A DNA stretch of 64,000 nucleotides from Paenalcaligenes sp050487225 (GCF_050487225.1 NZ_JBKQGY010000003.1:186001-250000); one strand, 5' to 3'. Counted from the stretch's first letter, positions 37,096 through 45,481 are shown. The notes: a model not told the origin generated them from the sequence alone. Made by a program: numbers and translations.

Positions 37096-37862
37096 GAGCG
37101 CTTACTCCCTTCCCAGAACACCAATTTGTCTTTGGCATAGGTCAGCAATGCGCCACCTACATAGCCCAATACCCCTAGCAGCACCATCGCGGTTACGGCG
37201 GTTGTGGTATCCAATGAGTTGGCTGAGTTATCAATCAAGAAACCAGCACCGCCCATCCCCACAATAAACTCCATCACCACACACCCCACCAAGGCAAAGC
37301 CCCACCCTACTTGCAAGCCCGACAAAATGGAGCCTGCCGCATTAGGCAAGCAGCAATGCCAGTACAGCTTCAAGGTGTTGGCATTCAGGCTTTTGAATAG
37401 ATCTAGCAACACTGGTGACGTTGCCCGTATGCCTACGAAAGTGCCTACAAAAATAGGGAAGAAACAAATCAAGGCCACCAGCACCACAGTGCTTTTAGTT
37501 TCATAGCCCAGCCACAGCAAGATCAACGGGGCAATCGCCACTTTGGGTACAGCTTGCAAGACCACAACCACGGGATACAAAAACAGCTCTACCCGCTTGT
37601 ACATGGCCAACACACTGCCAAACGCTACGGCAAGCAGCGTGCCCAATAAGAAGCCCAAGACGGTGCTCTGCAAGGTCTGTGATAAATGCGGCCATAAATC
37701 GGCATCTTTAAACAACCCGTTATAGATACGCTCTAAGACAGCTTCAGGCCCTGGGAACACACGATTGGGGATATGAAACACCGTAATCACGCAGTACCAG
37801 ATCACAAAAAATGCGATCACTGGCGCTATGGGCAATAGCACTCTTTTCAACACTTGGTTCAT
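37092..37862 (-). CDS. ABC transporter permease (NitT/TauT type)
   Basis: A 256-residue permease paralogous to its downstream partner. The coupling region is KRVELFLYPVVVVLQAVPKV followed by AIAPLILLWLG, and CVVMEFIVGMGGAGFLID is near the end. The ATG at 37862 is chosen over the GTG at 37868 because GGGAG is eight bases from the ATG but only two from the GTG. It lies 17 bases after the ATPase gene. Together with the ATPase and binding protein it completes an importer. Confidence 0.9.
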   Translation of the reverse strand: MNQVLKRVLLPIAPVIAFFVIWYCVITVFHIPNRVFPGPEAVLERIYNGLFKDADLWPHLSQTLQSTVLGFLLGTLLAVAFGSVLAMYKRVELFLYPVVVVLQAVPKVAIAPLILLWLGYETKSTVVLVALICFFPIFVGTFVGIRATSPVLLDLFKSLNANTLKLYWHCCLPNAAGSILSGLQVGWGFALVGCVVMEFIVGMGGAGFLIDNSANSLDTTTAVTAMVLLGVLGYVGGALLTYAKDKLVFWEGSKRS

Positions 37863-37879
37863 GATCACTACTCCCTAGC

Positions 37880-38635
37880 TCATTCGTGATCATCAAAAAT
37901 TGATCGCAGATAGTTGGACATCTCGATGAACTCCGGGCTGTACAAAGTATCAATGCTGCGCGGTCGGGGAATATCTATCTTCACGTCAGCCACGATCTTG
38001 CCGGGTCTACCACTCATCACCACCACGCGATCAGACAAAAACACCGCTTCTTGTATGGAGTGCGTAATGAACAGTACTGATGGTTTTTTCTCCAGCCAAA
38101 TACGCTGCAGCTCTACCATCATGTTTTCTCTAGTCATGGCATCTAACGCTGAAAACGGCTCATCCATCACCAATACCGACGGATTGCGTATCAGCGAGCG
38201 GGCAAGCGATACCCGTTGCTGCATACCGCCAGACAGCTCAAAGGGGTAACGGTCGTGAAAGCCTTTTAGCCCTACCAAATCCAGCAAATCACGGGCTTGC
38301 TCTTGGTGCTGACGTGGTGACTTTCCAGTCAAGCTCATCGGCAGCAAGACGTTATCCAGTGCGGTTTTCCAAGGCAGCAAAGCCGCCTGCTGGAATGCCA
38401 CACCTACGTCGTCACGTGCGCCTTTGATGACCTGACCGTTAAATTCCACCTGACCGGCTGTAGGCTTTAACAACCCCGAGACCAAACGCACCAGCGTGGA
38501 TTTACCGCAGCCCGATGGGCCCAGTACCGAAACGAAGGAGGAGGACTCTACCGATAGATCCAGCTTATCCAGAGCCAGCACTTCACCACGTTTACTGGGA
38601 TAGCTGACCACAATATCTTTCAACGTTAACGACAT
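37880..38635 (-). CDS. ABC transporter ATP-binding protein (NitT/TauT type)
   Basis: A 251-residue ATPase with all motifs: Walker A GPSGCGKSTLVRL, Q-loop AFQQAALLPWKT, signature LSGGMQQRVSLARSL, Walker B VLVMDEPFSALD and the switch histidine FITHSIQEAV. It is of the SsuB/TauB class that powers uptake of sulfonates, nitrate, pyrimidine precursors, aromatic acids and similar solutes. It stands between the binding protein and the permeases on the same strand. Confidence 0.94.
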   Translation of the reverse strand: MSLTLKDIVVSYPSKRGEVLALDKLDLSVESSSFVSVLGPSGCGKSTLVRLVSGLLKPTAGQVEFNGQVIKGARDDVGVAFQQAALLPWKTALDNVLLPMSLTGKSPRQHQEQARDLLDLVGLKGFHDRYPFELSGGMQQRVSLARSLIRNPSVLVMDEPFSALDAMTRENMMVELQRIWLEKKPSVLFITHSIQEAVFLSDRVVVMSGRPGKIVADVKIDIPRPRSIDTLYSPEFIEMSNYLRSIFDDHE

Positions 38636-38657
38636 GACTCAATCCTGGCTATTGCGC

Positions 38658-39719
38658 TTAGTTGGGTAGCTGCTGCACCGTTTTACGTACGGCTTCTGCA
38701 TCAAAGTTGTTGATCCCAGGTATGAACTGGTTGGTGTAGAGGGTTTCTACATCAACGTCTGTGGTAGAGATCTGCTCACCTTCGTACAGTTTCTGCACGA
38801 ATTTTTCCCAATCCGCCTTGTTGTATTGGCCGAAGTTTTCTTTGATGTCGTACAAACCAATAATGTTGTACGTACCGTCGTTCACCGCCGAGAAGGTATC
38901 TACCCACTTCGCCTCGTTGGCTGTATCAGGTCTAGAGCTTGGGTCGATTTGCCAGTACGCTTTCACGCACTTTTCGGTGTCCGTTGCGCACGCCACAAAC
39001 GACTTGGCAATCGCGCGTCCCATGCGTTCCACCAGCTCAGGGTTGGATTGAATAAGTTGCTCGCTCGTCGCTACGCCGTTTGCAAACAAATTGGCAAACT
39101 CTTCAGGAATAGGCAGGCGACGAATGGCAGTGCCGTCTTTTTCCATCATCACGTTTTGCGGCGCAGGCAAATTCAAGGCATCCACACTGCCGGATTTCAT
39201 GCGTTGCCATGCCGCAGGGCCTACACCCACAGGCATCACTTGCACATCTTTCATCCAGGTCACACCCGCATCACCCAGCATCAGGCGGCTCATAGGCAGG
39301 TTGCCCCAGCTCAATGCGCCCACACCCATTTTCTTGCCTTTAAGATCCGACAAAGTTTTGATATCGCTGTCTTCCAAGACCGTGATTTCAAAAATATTGC
39401 GTGGGTAAAAGTTGTAGAAAAACTGAATAGGGAATTTCTCATCTTTGGCGGCGGCAATCACAGATAAGTCGGGGCTCATAATGCCGAACTCCACCGAACC
39501 GTTCGCTACCTGTGGCAACAGTACGGCCGTACCTTGCACCGATACGTACTCCAGCTCTAAGCCTTCTTCTTTAAAGAAGCCCAACGCATCCCCAAACGGA
39601 ATGGCCGCTTCTACGGCTGACCACGCTGGAGGAAAGCCTATACGGACTTTTTCCAAACCATCCGCTGCGTACAGGTTACTACTGGCCAATAAGGCCACAC
39701 TCAATGCGATTTTCTTCAT
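38658..39719 (-). CDS. ABC transporter solute-binding protein (NMT1/SsuA-like)
   Basis: A 353-residue periplasmic protein with a Sec signal peptide (MKKIALSVALLASSNLYA, about 1-18). The mature part has the NMT1-type pattern (VRIGFPPAWSAVEAAIPFGD, GFFKEEGLELEYVSVQGTA, NGSVEFGIMSPDLSVIAAA, TLSDLKGKKMGVG). Two late cysteines (VACATDTEKC) may form a disulfide. The Cys-rich motif of HMP-synthase THI5 proteins is absent, so it is a transporter component. The ligand is unknown. The open frame upstream to 39905 is not used; AGGCGG precedes the start at 39719. Confidence 0.88.
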   Translation of the reverse strand: MKKIALSVALLASSNLYAADGLEKVRIGFPPAWSAVEAAIPFGDALGFFKEEGLELEYVSVQGTAVLLPQVANGSVEFGIMSPDLSVIAAAKDEKFPIQFFYNFYPRNIFEITVLEDSDIKTLSDLKGKKMGVGALSWGNLPMSRLMLGDAGVTWMKDVQVMPVGVGPAAWQRMKSGSVDALNLPAPQNVMMEKDGTAIRRLPIPEEFANLFANGVATSEQLIQSNPELVERMGRAIAKSFVACATDTEKCVKAYWQIDPSSRPDTANEAKWVDTFSAVNDGTYNIIGLYDIKENFGQYNKADWEKFVQKLYEGEQISTTDVDVETLYTNQFIPGINNFDAEAVRKTVQQLPN

Positions 39720-39763
39720 GGCTAACACCGCCTCTTTGGAGGAATATTGTTTACTGTGATGAG

Positions 39764-40387
39764 TTAAGGGAGCTGAAACACGCCCTTTGCCGACTGAATC
39801 GTGATGTTCAGTTCTGGTTGTTGTGCGTGGGAAACGGGAATATTTACGCCCAATGCCTCCCACAGTCTCTGTACTACAGCGGGCTCTGGATGCCCTGCTT
39901 GGCATGCCACCAAACTAAATTGCTCAGCCAAGCGTTCTGAAGGATGCTGAGCATCACCCCAGTCAATGAAATAAGGGGCCAACACACCCAATGCATTGGG
40001 TCTAGGTATCAGCAAATGCCAATGCAACATCTCGCCGCTTTGGTTTTCTCTGGACAGGGGCACCACATCGCTTTCAATGCCTACCGCCGCGTAAGCAGCC
40101 GTTAACGCATCAAAATTTGCCAACGAGCTACGCATGATGAAGCGGTGCAACGTAGGCTGCTCTAACGCTTGCAACTCGTGTCGCAAGACGCTTTTCGCAT
40201 CCGATGACTCATCGATCGCAATCAGCTCTAGGTAGGGGCTAGAACCACCGCCTATTAATTGGTTATGTGTGCCGAATAAACGGTGTTTTCCACCGGTTTC
40301 AGCCACCATTCCCGTTTTCAAGGCGAAAGCTTCCACTAGAGGCGGCAATTGCTTGGCGCCAAACATAAAATGATCAATTGTTTGCAT
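39764..40387 (-). CDS. Glyoxalase-like (VOC superfamily) domain protein
   Basis: A 207-residue protein of the Glyoxalase_3-like VOC type: it starts MQTIDHFMFGAKQLPPLVEA, with GGKHRLFGTHNQLIGGG and YLELIAIDES matching the family core. The His in IDHFMF and the Glu in YLELIA are candidate metal ligands. The reaction is unknown. It is six bases downstream of the M14-like hydrolase gene and 44 bases before the binding protein gene, so it belongs to the cluster operon. Confidence 0.8.
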   Translation of the reverse strand: MQTIDHFMFGAKQLPPLVEAFALKTGMVAETGGKHRLFGTHNQLIGGGSSPYLELIAIDESSDAKSVLRHELQALEQPTLHRFIMRSSLANFDALTAAYAAVGIESDVVPLSRENQSGEMLHWHLLIPRPNALGVLAPYFIDWGDAQHPSERLAEQFSLVACQAGHPEPAVVQRLWEALGVNIPVSHAQQPELNITIQSAKGVFQLP

Positions 40388-40393
40388 GGTGTT

Positions 40394-41485
40394 TTACTTG
40401 CTCATACTGTGCAGTGCACGCTCACTGATACGTAGGCCTTCTTTCAGCACATCCAATCGCCATTCAGGCGCTAACGGGCAAAAAGCATCAAAGGCATCGG
40501 CCTTGAGTTGTTCACGTTCCGAGTCACTTAAGGTGCTATCAAAACGCAAACGGTTATCCGCTTGTAGACCACTGATGGTGTATTCCGGCGGTGTAGTACC
40601 AAACTCTATCACCGCCCCTACAAAGCGTGTTTTCCCCACAAAACCACGTACCCCGTTAAAAACCAAACCAGAGTATTTGGGGCGCTCGCTACCATCAAAG
40701 CCTGCTTTGGTTTCTATATTGTCTTGGCCCCACATCTCGCAGCATTCTTGCCACTCGCTGCTGCCGGGCTCATTAAAGCAGAGGTAGAAAGCATGGCCGT
40801 ATTCGCCTAGACCAGTGTGCCAGTCTATGAACACCACCTTTTCTTTATCTTGTAGAAATTCGTGTACCACGTTTTCCAAGGCCAAATTGGACCATTGGCG
40901 GGCCTGACCACCATAAATCAGCCCTTCTTCAATGTCGTACTGACCATCAAACAAGGCACGGAAAAAATTGTTTTTGCCGTGTTCTGCTATCCATTGCTGC
41001 AAAGCTTGCGCGTTATCCTGCTGTTGTTGTGCAGAGGTAGCCCCACACAACAACGGATGTATCTGCGCATACAGCGGATTGACTGGCGTCGCGGTAGAAA
41101 AGTCGATGAAATTACGATTGAGGTCTACGTTGCGCTCGTTGGTACGCAACATGTACGAGAAACCGTACGGGTTCACAGCATGCACCAGCAATACCGCCAC
41201 ACCGGTAGGCAGCACAATGCTTCTTTGGTGCACAGCCTCTATAAAAGCAGTAAGCAAAGCCGACGACGCATAGCCTTCTAAACCATGGGTTCCGCACAAC
41301 ATTACCAGTACCTGCTTCGCGTCTGGATCACCGATATACACAGCGTCCTGCGTTAGTGCTTCACCCATCGCCCCTTGATAACCTGGTAGCTCTTGGCTTA
41401 ACACCCTGGTTTGTGCCACATTTTTTGCTGCTGCCAAAAATGCGGACCTTGCCTCGTCATAACTCTGAGAGTAATAGTCGAGCAT
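40394..41485 (-). CDS. DUF2817 / M14-like zinc metallohydrolase
   Basis: A 363-residue carboxypeptidase-fold enzyme. Zinc ligands are expected in LCGTHGLEGYASSALL (H and E) and VVFIDWHTGLGEYGHAF (second H). The substrate Asn/Arg motif is LRTNERNVDLNRNFIDF, and the catalytic Glu is probably in GAVIEFGTTPPEYT. DUF2817 proteins are related to zinc carboxypeptidases and aspartoacylases and should cleave an amide bond. GGAAG upstream supports the start. As first gene of the cluster it may cleave the imported compound to an amine and an acid. Confidence 0.85.
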   Translation of the reverse strand: MLDYYSQSYDEARSAFLAAAKNVAQTRVLSQELPGYQGAMGEALTQDAVYIGDPDAKQVLVMLCGTHGLEGYASSALLTAFIEAVHQRSIVLPTGVAVLLVHAVNPYGFSYMLRTNERNVDLNRNFIDFSTATPVNPLYAQIHPLLCGATSAQQQQDNAQALQQWIAEHGKNNFFRALFDGQYDIEEGLIYGGQARQWSNLALENVVHEFLQDKEKVVFIDWHTGLGEYGHAFYLCFNEPGSSEWQECCEMWGQDNIETKAGFDGSERPKYSGLVFNGVRGFVGKTRFVGAVIEFGTTPPEYTISGLQADNRLRFDSTLSDSEREQLKADAFDAFCPLAPEWRLDVLKEGLRISERALHSMSK

Positions 41486-41534
41486 GCTGCTTCCCCCTGC
41501 CTACTGCTAATAAACATCACCAATACATCTAAAA

Positions 41535-41627
41535 GTTCTAAGAACCCTCAAAGGTATTACAAAAATTTATCACGCCTACAGGTAAGTCCCGAACGAGGAA
41601 TTATGTATATGCTTATATCGACTTACC
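41535..41627. promoter_or_regulatory. Inverted repeats upstream of the DUF2817-led operon
   Basis: GTTCT-A-AGAAC (41535-41545) is an 11-base palindrome. GGTAAGTC (41581-41588) and GACTTACC (41620-41627) are exact inverted half-sites 31 bases apart. They lie between the metC-like stop and the operon start, so this gap probably contains a regulated promoter. The binding protein is unknown; the Lrp-type gene at 32020 is one candidate. Confidence 0.4.
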
Positions 41628-41663
41628 AGTTTCGCCTAAACCTAAACCATGCCGTTATGCGCA

Positions 41664-42860
41664 TTAAGCCGCGTAACGACGCATCTGCATAAAGGCTTGT
41701 TGTAGATCGTTGGTGAGATCTTCGATGTTTTCCAGCCCCACATGAATCCTGACTAGCTGCCCTTCTTTGCGGTAGTCATCATGAATTTGTGAAGCGGGTC
41801 TGGCGACCAATGGCACCACTAAACTCTCAAAACCTCCCCACGATAGGCCTATGCCTACAATGCGCAGAGAATCAAAAAACACGGCCAGCTTCTCTTCGGG
41901 CATAGGCTCAAACACAAACGAGAACAGCCCAGAAACATCACGAAATAACCGTTTAAACGTGGCATGACCGGGGTGCGACGCTAAGCCTGGGCAACACACG
42001 CGCTGCACTTCAGGTTGTGCTTCTAACCAGTGCGCCACACTTAATGCCGACTGCCCATGCTGGCGTAACCGCACATCTAAGGTACGTAAGCCGCGCAGTG
42101 CCTGGTACAAATCATCAGGCGAAGCCGTTTGCCCGAAGCGGGTGACCGAGTTAGACAACACATCCCACGCTTGTTCGGTACACGACGCTACCCCCATGAT
42201 GCAATCTGAATGCCCACCTATGTATTTGCTGACGGACTGTATAGAGATATCCACACCATGCTCTAAGGGTTTAAACAGCAAGGGAGTCGCCCATGTGTTA
42301 TCCATCAACACAATGGCGCCACGCTGGTGTGCGGCCCGAGCCAGCTCATCTACGTCACACAGTTCAAACGAAATAGAGCCCGGTGCTTCTAGGTATAACG
42401 CGCAGGTGTTTTCTTTAAAACGGCTGACTACATCTTCAGTCTTCAAGCTAGTAAAAAACTCTACTTCTACCCCCAGCTGGGTAAGTACGTTTTCAGCAAA
42501 CTCACGTAGCGGCCAGTACACAAAATCCGTCAGCAACACATGACTGCCTGGTTTACATACTGCCAACAATGAATGCGTGCAGGCCGCCAGCCCTGACGGG
42601 AAACAAAACGAACGATATGCCCCTTCCAGCTCTGCCATGGCAGACTCAAATGCGGCCGTCGTCAATGTGCCAAAACGCCCATAGTTAGCTTGCGGCTTTG
42701 CATTAAACGGCAGCTTGGCGCGTTGACGCCACTGCTCTAAGGTTTGTGCCAATACAGTCGTGCCACGCACTATAGGTGGGTTGACGTACTGCAACGAGGA
42801 TTCCCCTCCCCGGCCTACCTGCGTCAGCATAGTCTGCGTTGAACTTCCTGATTCACCCAC
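41664..42860 (-). CDS. metC: Cystathionine beta-lyase family PLP enzyme
   Basis: A 398-residue trans-sulfuration enzyme of the Cys/Met metabolism PLP family. The PLP lysine is in DISIQSVSKYIGGHSDCIMG; NPPIVRGTTVL, ANYGRFGTLTTAAFESAMA and GIGLSWGGFESLVVP are typical of MetC. It should cleave cystathionine to homocysteine, though other C-S lyase activities are possible. The start is a GTG at 42860 with GGAG six bases upstream; a further GTG at 42896 would add 12 residues. A 178-base gap with operator-like repeats separates it from the next operon. Confidence 0.85.
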   Translation of the reverse strand: MGESGSSTQTMLTQVGRGGESSLQYVNPPIVRGTTVLAQTLEQWRQRAKLPFNAKPQANYGRFGTLTTAAFESAMAELEGAYRSFCFPSGLAACTHSLLAVCKPGSHVLLTDFVYWPLREFAENVLTQLGVEVEFFTSLKTEDVVSRFKENTCALYLEAPGSISFELCDVDELARAAHQRGAIVLMDNTWATPLLFKPLEHGVDISIQSVSKYIGGHSDCIMGVASCTEQAWDVLSNSVTRFGQTASPDDLYQALRGLRTLDVRLRQHGQSALSVAHWLEAQPEVQRVCCPGLASHPGHATFKRLFRDVSGLFSFVFEPMPEEKLAVFFDSLRIVGIGLSWGGFESLVVPLVARPASQIHDDYRKEGQLVRIHVGLENIEDLTNDLQQAFMQMRRYAA

Positions 42861-43242
42861 TTTTTTCTCCAGAAAACAATTCTTGTGAAAATTCACTTCG
42901 TAGAATAATTTACTAATATTTATTGATTGTGTGGTTTATTTTTCGTTAATTAATACTAATAACAAAATTTCAACAACACAACCCACCTTAGGGTAATCCT
43001 ATATACATGGTGCAACAGTCAGGAAAACGCAGCGGATAGAAATCTGCTCTGTACCAACAACGACAGAAAATGGGTAGCGGTAAAGGGAGCGCAGTAGCAG
43101 TGATGGACGTGTCGCTATTGCTCAGCCAACGCGCACAAAAAAGCAGCAGAAGCTTTACCTTCTGCTGCTTTGTGACAGTCGCTATACGACCATGCAACCC
43201 TTGCTACACAAGGAGTGCGCTACAGGTTCGTCGCCTGTAGCC
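42861..43242. other. Intergenic region between metC-like gene and gdx
   Basis: These 382 bases hold no supported gene. The left part (about 42880-42975) is very A+T-rich and probably contains the metC promoter reading left. The right part holds two hairpins: the gdx terminator (43137-43171) and GCTACAGG/CCTGTAGC (43219-43241) directly after the gdx stop. No tRNA or known RNA family was recognised. Confidence 0.6.
43137..43171 (-). terminator. Intrinsic terminator of the gdx transcript
   Basis: AAAGCAGCAGAAG (43140-43152) pairs perfectly with CTTCTGCTGCTTT (43159-43171). Read on the minus strand it is followed by a run of six T, so it ends leftward transcription from gdx. Confidence 0.9.
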
Positions 43243-43557
43243 TTAGGAAGACAATTTCATTAATACCAGACCAGACACGATCAGTATGGCAGCAATAATA
43301 CGCATCGCGGAGGCAGGCTCACCCAGTAAAGTCAGACCCAAAACAAAGGCCCCTACTGCGCCTATACCAGTCCAAATGGTGTATGCCGTACCCAAAGGCA
43401 GTGTACGCATGGCTACGGCAAGTAACCCGAAGCTAATAATCATGGTCACGATGGTCACGACTGAAGGACCTATACGCGTAAAACCATTGGATAGCTTCAT
43501 TGAATATGCCCAGACTACCTCGAACGCACCCGCAAGAATTAACAAGAACCAGGCCAT
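43243..43557 (-). CDS. gdx: Guanidinium exporter (SMR family, Gdx/SugE subtype)
   Basis: A 104-residue four-helix SMR transporter. The subtype is set by MAWFLLILAGAFEVVWAYSM (essential Glu in helix 1), KLSNGFTRIGP and TLPLGTAYTIWTGIGAVGAF, which are the Gdx signatures rather than the EmrE type. Gdx proteins exchange guanidinium for protons. The start at 43557 has AGGAG upstream; codons further up to 43602 lie inside the riboswitch. A guanidine-II riboswitch precedes it, which confirms the role. It probably works as a dual-topology dimer. Confidence 0.95.
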   Translation of the reverse strand: MAWFLLILAGAFEVVWAYSMKLSNGFTRIGPSVVTIVTMIISFGLLAVAMRTLPLGTAYTIWTGIGAVGAFVLGLTLLGEPASAMRIIAAILIVSGLVLMKLSS

Positions 43558-43576
43558 TTGGCTTTCTCCTAAAAAG

Positions 43577-43628
43577 CCGGGCCGTCCCGGAAAACATGAC
43601 ACGCTAGATGGTGAGAGGTCGTCCTCTG
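43577..43628 (-). promoter_or_regulatory. Guanidine-II (mini-ykkC) riboswitch
   Basis: On the minus strand two hairpins occur in tandem. The first is AGAGG-ACGA-CCTCT (43627 down to 43614). The second, after a 23-base linker, is CCGGG-ACGG-CCCGG (43590 down to 43577). Twin hairpins with ACGR loops are the definition of the mini-ykkC motif, which binds free guanidinium. The second stem ends about ten bases before the gdx ribosome site (AGGAG), so ligand binding should free translation. Confidence 0.93.
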
Positions 43629-43656
43629 AGAAAATTTTATCTGTAGGGGTGTACAG

Positions 43657-44598
43657 CTACAAGTTACGCTGGCTTTTTGCCCACACTTTTTTCTGTAACC
43701 AAGCCTGCCCATTCACTAGGAACACACCCACTAACACCAAGCACGCCCCTACTAAGAATGATTTTTCTACACGCTCATCCAATAACCATGCACCTAGGAT
43801 CAGGCCAAATATAGGTGTCATGAAGGTCAACACCCCTAATCGTGCCGCCAGATAGCGCTCTAGCAACCAAAACCAAACAAAATAGCTAAGCAAGGACACC
43901 AGCAAAATTTGAAAGATCAGGCTCACCCCTAAGGTTGTGCTCAGCGTGATGTCTGTTTGCCCTGTGAACAGCACAAAGACCGAAACAACGGCAAAGGTTA
44001 GCCACATCTGACAGAACAACACCTGTGTCACCGGCGCTGTTTTAAGTTTGGTGGTGCGCAACACAATGGTAGTACCACCCCACAATGCACCAGCACCCAG
44101 CGCCAAGACATCCCCTAACCAACTAAGCGGATGCGCATTATCAGAGGGGGCAGCACCACTTAAGGTGGGCCACAAAAAGGCCAACGCTATCCCTAAAAAT
44201 GCTAACGCTATGCCTATCCATTGCAGGCGATTTAAGCGCTCGTCCGGCAAGAAACCATGCAAGCCAATGGCCACAAAAATGGGGGCTGTATACAAGAACA
44301 CCACGACGTGAGACGTGCTGGTATAACGCAGCGCTTCAGCAATGAGCAAAAACTCTAGGCCAAATAGCGAACCCACCACTAGCCCTGAACGCCCCAAAAT
44401 ACCGGGTAACCATGCATCGTGCAGCCAACATCGATGTATCACAAAGATTAAAACGGCTACCACGCCAGAGCGCAGTGCTACTTGCAATGCCGGTGCCATG
44501 TAATCTGCAGCACCTTTTAGTGCAATTTGTTGCATTGCCCAAATCAGGCACAACACCACCATGATGGATACTGCTGAACCATCAACCGCTTTTCTCAT
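43657..44598 (-). CDS. EamA/DMT family transporter
   Basis: A 313-residue inner-membrane protein with ten predicted helices in two EamA repeats (about 10-140 and 160-300). The first repeat begins VLCLIWAMQQIALKGAADYM and contains FLYTAPIFVAIGLH; the second begins LGDVLALGAGALWGGTTIVL and contains FMTPIFGLILGAWLLDE. DMT members export amino acids, nucleosides or drugs; the substrate is not known. It lies upstream of gdx, with the riboswitch between them, and its leader is folded into nested repeats. Confidence 0.9.
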   Translation of the reverse strand: MRKAVDGSAVSIMVVLCLIWAMQQIALKGAADYMAPALQVALRSGVVAVLIFVIHRCWLHDAWLPGILGRSGLVVGSLFGLEFLLIAEALRYTSTSHVVVFLYTAPIFVAIGLHGFLPDERLNRLQWIGIALAFLGIALAFLWPTLSGAAPSDNAHPLSWLGDVLALGAGALWGGTTIVLRTTKLKTAPVTQVLFCQMWLTFAVVSVFVLFTGQTDITLSTTLGVSLIFQILLVSLLSYFVWFWLLERYLAARLGVLTFMTPIFGLILGAWLLDERVEKSFLVGACLVLVGVFLVNGQAWLQKKVWAKSQRNL

Positions 44599-44655
44599 TT
44601 TGATGCCATACCTTGCTGACTATGTAATGTTTCATAGTAGCGATTTGGCATCAAA
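44599..44655 (-). promoter_or_regulatory. Nested inverted repeats in the leader of the EamA gene
   Basis: TTTGATGCCA (44599-44608) is the exact inverse of TGGCATCAAA (44646-44655), and inside lies ACTATG/CATAGT (44620-44639). The outer arm touches the start codon at 44598, and AAGG of the likely ribosome site falls in the internal loop. This could be an operator or a structured mRNA leader. Confidence 0.45.
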
Positions 44656-44732
44656 GATATATAGTGTGAATACCCACTTTACTCAGCGCACAACCGTCAT
44701 CTACTGCTAACGTATGACGCCTTACTCAACAA

Positions 44733-45062
44733 TTACGCGAGTTTCAAGATTGAAGCACCCAACACAATAAAGCCTATACCCACATACCCAGAGCGGTTCA
44801 AACGTTGTTGGAAGAACACGCGCCCTGCCATCGTGGTCAAGAATATACCGGTACCACCCCACAACGCATACGCAATAGATAAATCTATGCCCTGTACAGC
44901 CTGTGAAAGTGCAGTGAACGAAAGAAGAATACTACCGATGCCAAGAAACCCAGCCCAGCGCTTCTTGAAACCATCTGAATATTTGATGAATATGTTAGCG
45001 GTCACTTCCAACAGGATAGCGGCCAACATAAAAAAATAGTGAATCCATTCTGCGTTTTGCAT
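44733..45062 (-). CDS. mdtI: Spermidine export SMR subunit MdtI-like
   Basis: A 109-residue four-helix SMR protein. WIHYFFMLAAILLEVTANIF, KYSDGFKKRWAG, ALSQAVQGIDLSIAYALWGG and the ending KLA match E. coli MdtI closely by memory. It should pair with the MdtJ-like protein encoded three bases upstream to export spermidine and perhaps other polyamines. Confidence 0.88.
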   Translation of the reverse strand: MQNAEWIHYFFMLAAILLEVTANIFIKYSDGFKKRWAGFLGIGSILLSFTALSQAVQGIDLSIAYALWGGTGIFLTTMAGRVFFQQRLNRSGYVGIGFIVLGASILKLA

Positions 45063-45065
45063 GGT

Positions 45066-45422
45066 TTATGACTCCTCCACCTGATGTGGAACACCGAGAT
45101 TTACCAGCATTACGCCTACCATCAGCACGCCCATACCAACCAGCTTTAGCGTACCAACTTGTTCACCAAAAAATCGGAATCCGATAAAAGCAATGGCGAT
45201 CAATCCAATAGTCTCCCAGGTGGCATAAGCCAGAGCCATTGGTAAATACTGCATCGTCGTTGCTAAGAAATAAAAAGACAAGCCAATCATGGCATACATG
45301 AACAACAGAGCTTCCCAAGATCCAGAGTCGGAAACTAACTTCATGGTGGTCACACCACTTATCTCTGCTGCTATGGCTGCCAACAGGAACAGCCAAGGTT
45401 TGACTAACACGATAATCCTCAT
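45066..45422 (-). CDS. mdtJ: Spermidine export SMR subunit MdtJ-like
   Basis: A 118-residue SMR protein with the conserved helix-1 glutamate (LLAAIAAEISGVTTMKLVSD) and LPMALAYATWETIGLIAIAF, similar to MdtJ. It is first in the mdtJ-mdtI pair, the same order as in E. coli. It is less conserved than its partner. It is divergent from a LysR regulator that probably controls it. Confidence 0.82.
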   Translation of the reverse strand: MRIIVLVKPWLFLLAAIAAEISGVTTMKLVSDSGSWEALLFMYAMIGLSFYFLATTMQYLPMALAYATWETIGLIAIAFIGFRFFGEQVGTLKLVGMGVLMVGVMLVNLGVPHQVEES

Positions 45423-45481
45423 ATAACGCGGAACACGGAGCTATTCTCCTCCCACTCATCAAAAACCCAAAGATGACTCCC

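Noticed and set aside
38658..39719. The NMT1-like protein as a THI5-type HMP synthase
   Set aside because: The Cys-rich iron motif of THI5 is missing, a Sec signal is present, and it is next to ABC transporter genes, so it is a binding protein.
42861..43242. A small protein or RNA gene in the metC-gdx gap
   Set aside because: Candidate frames are short and lack ribosome sites; the two hairpins are explained as gdx terminator and 3'-end structure.
43558..43656. A class-I (ykkC) guanidine riboswitch before gdx
   Set aside because: The long ykkC core is absent; the two short ACGR-loop hairpins fit the class-II motif instead.
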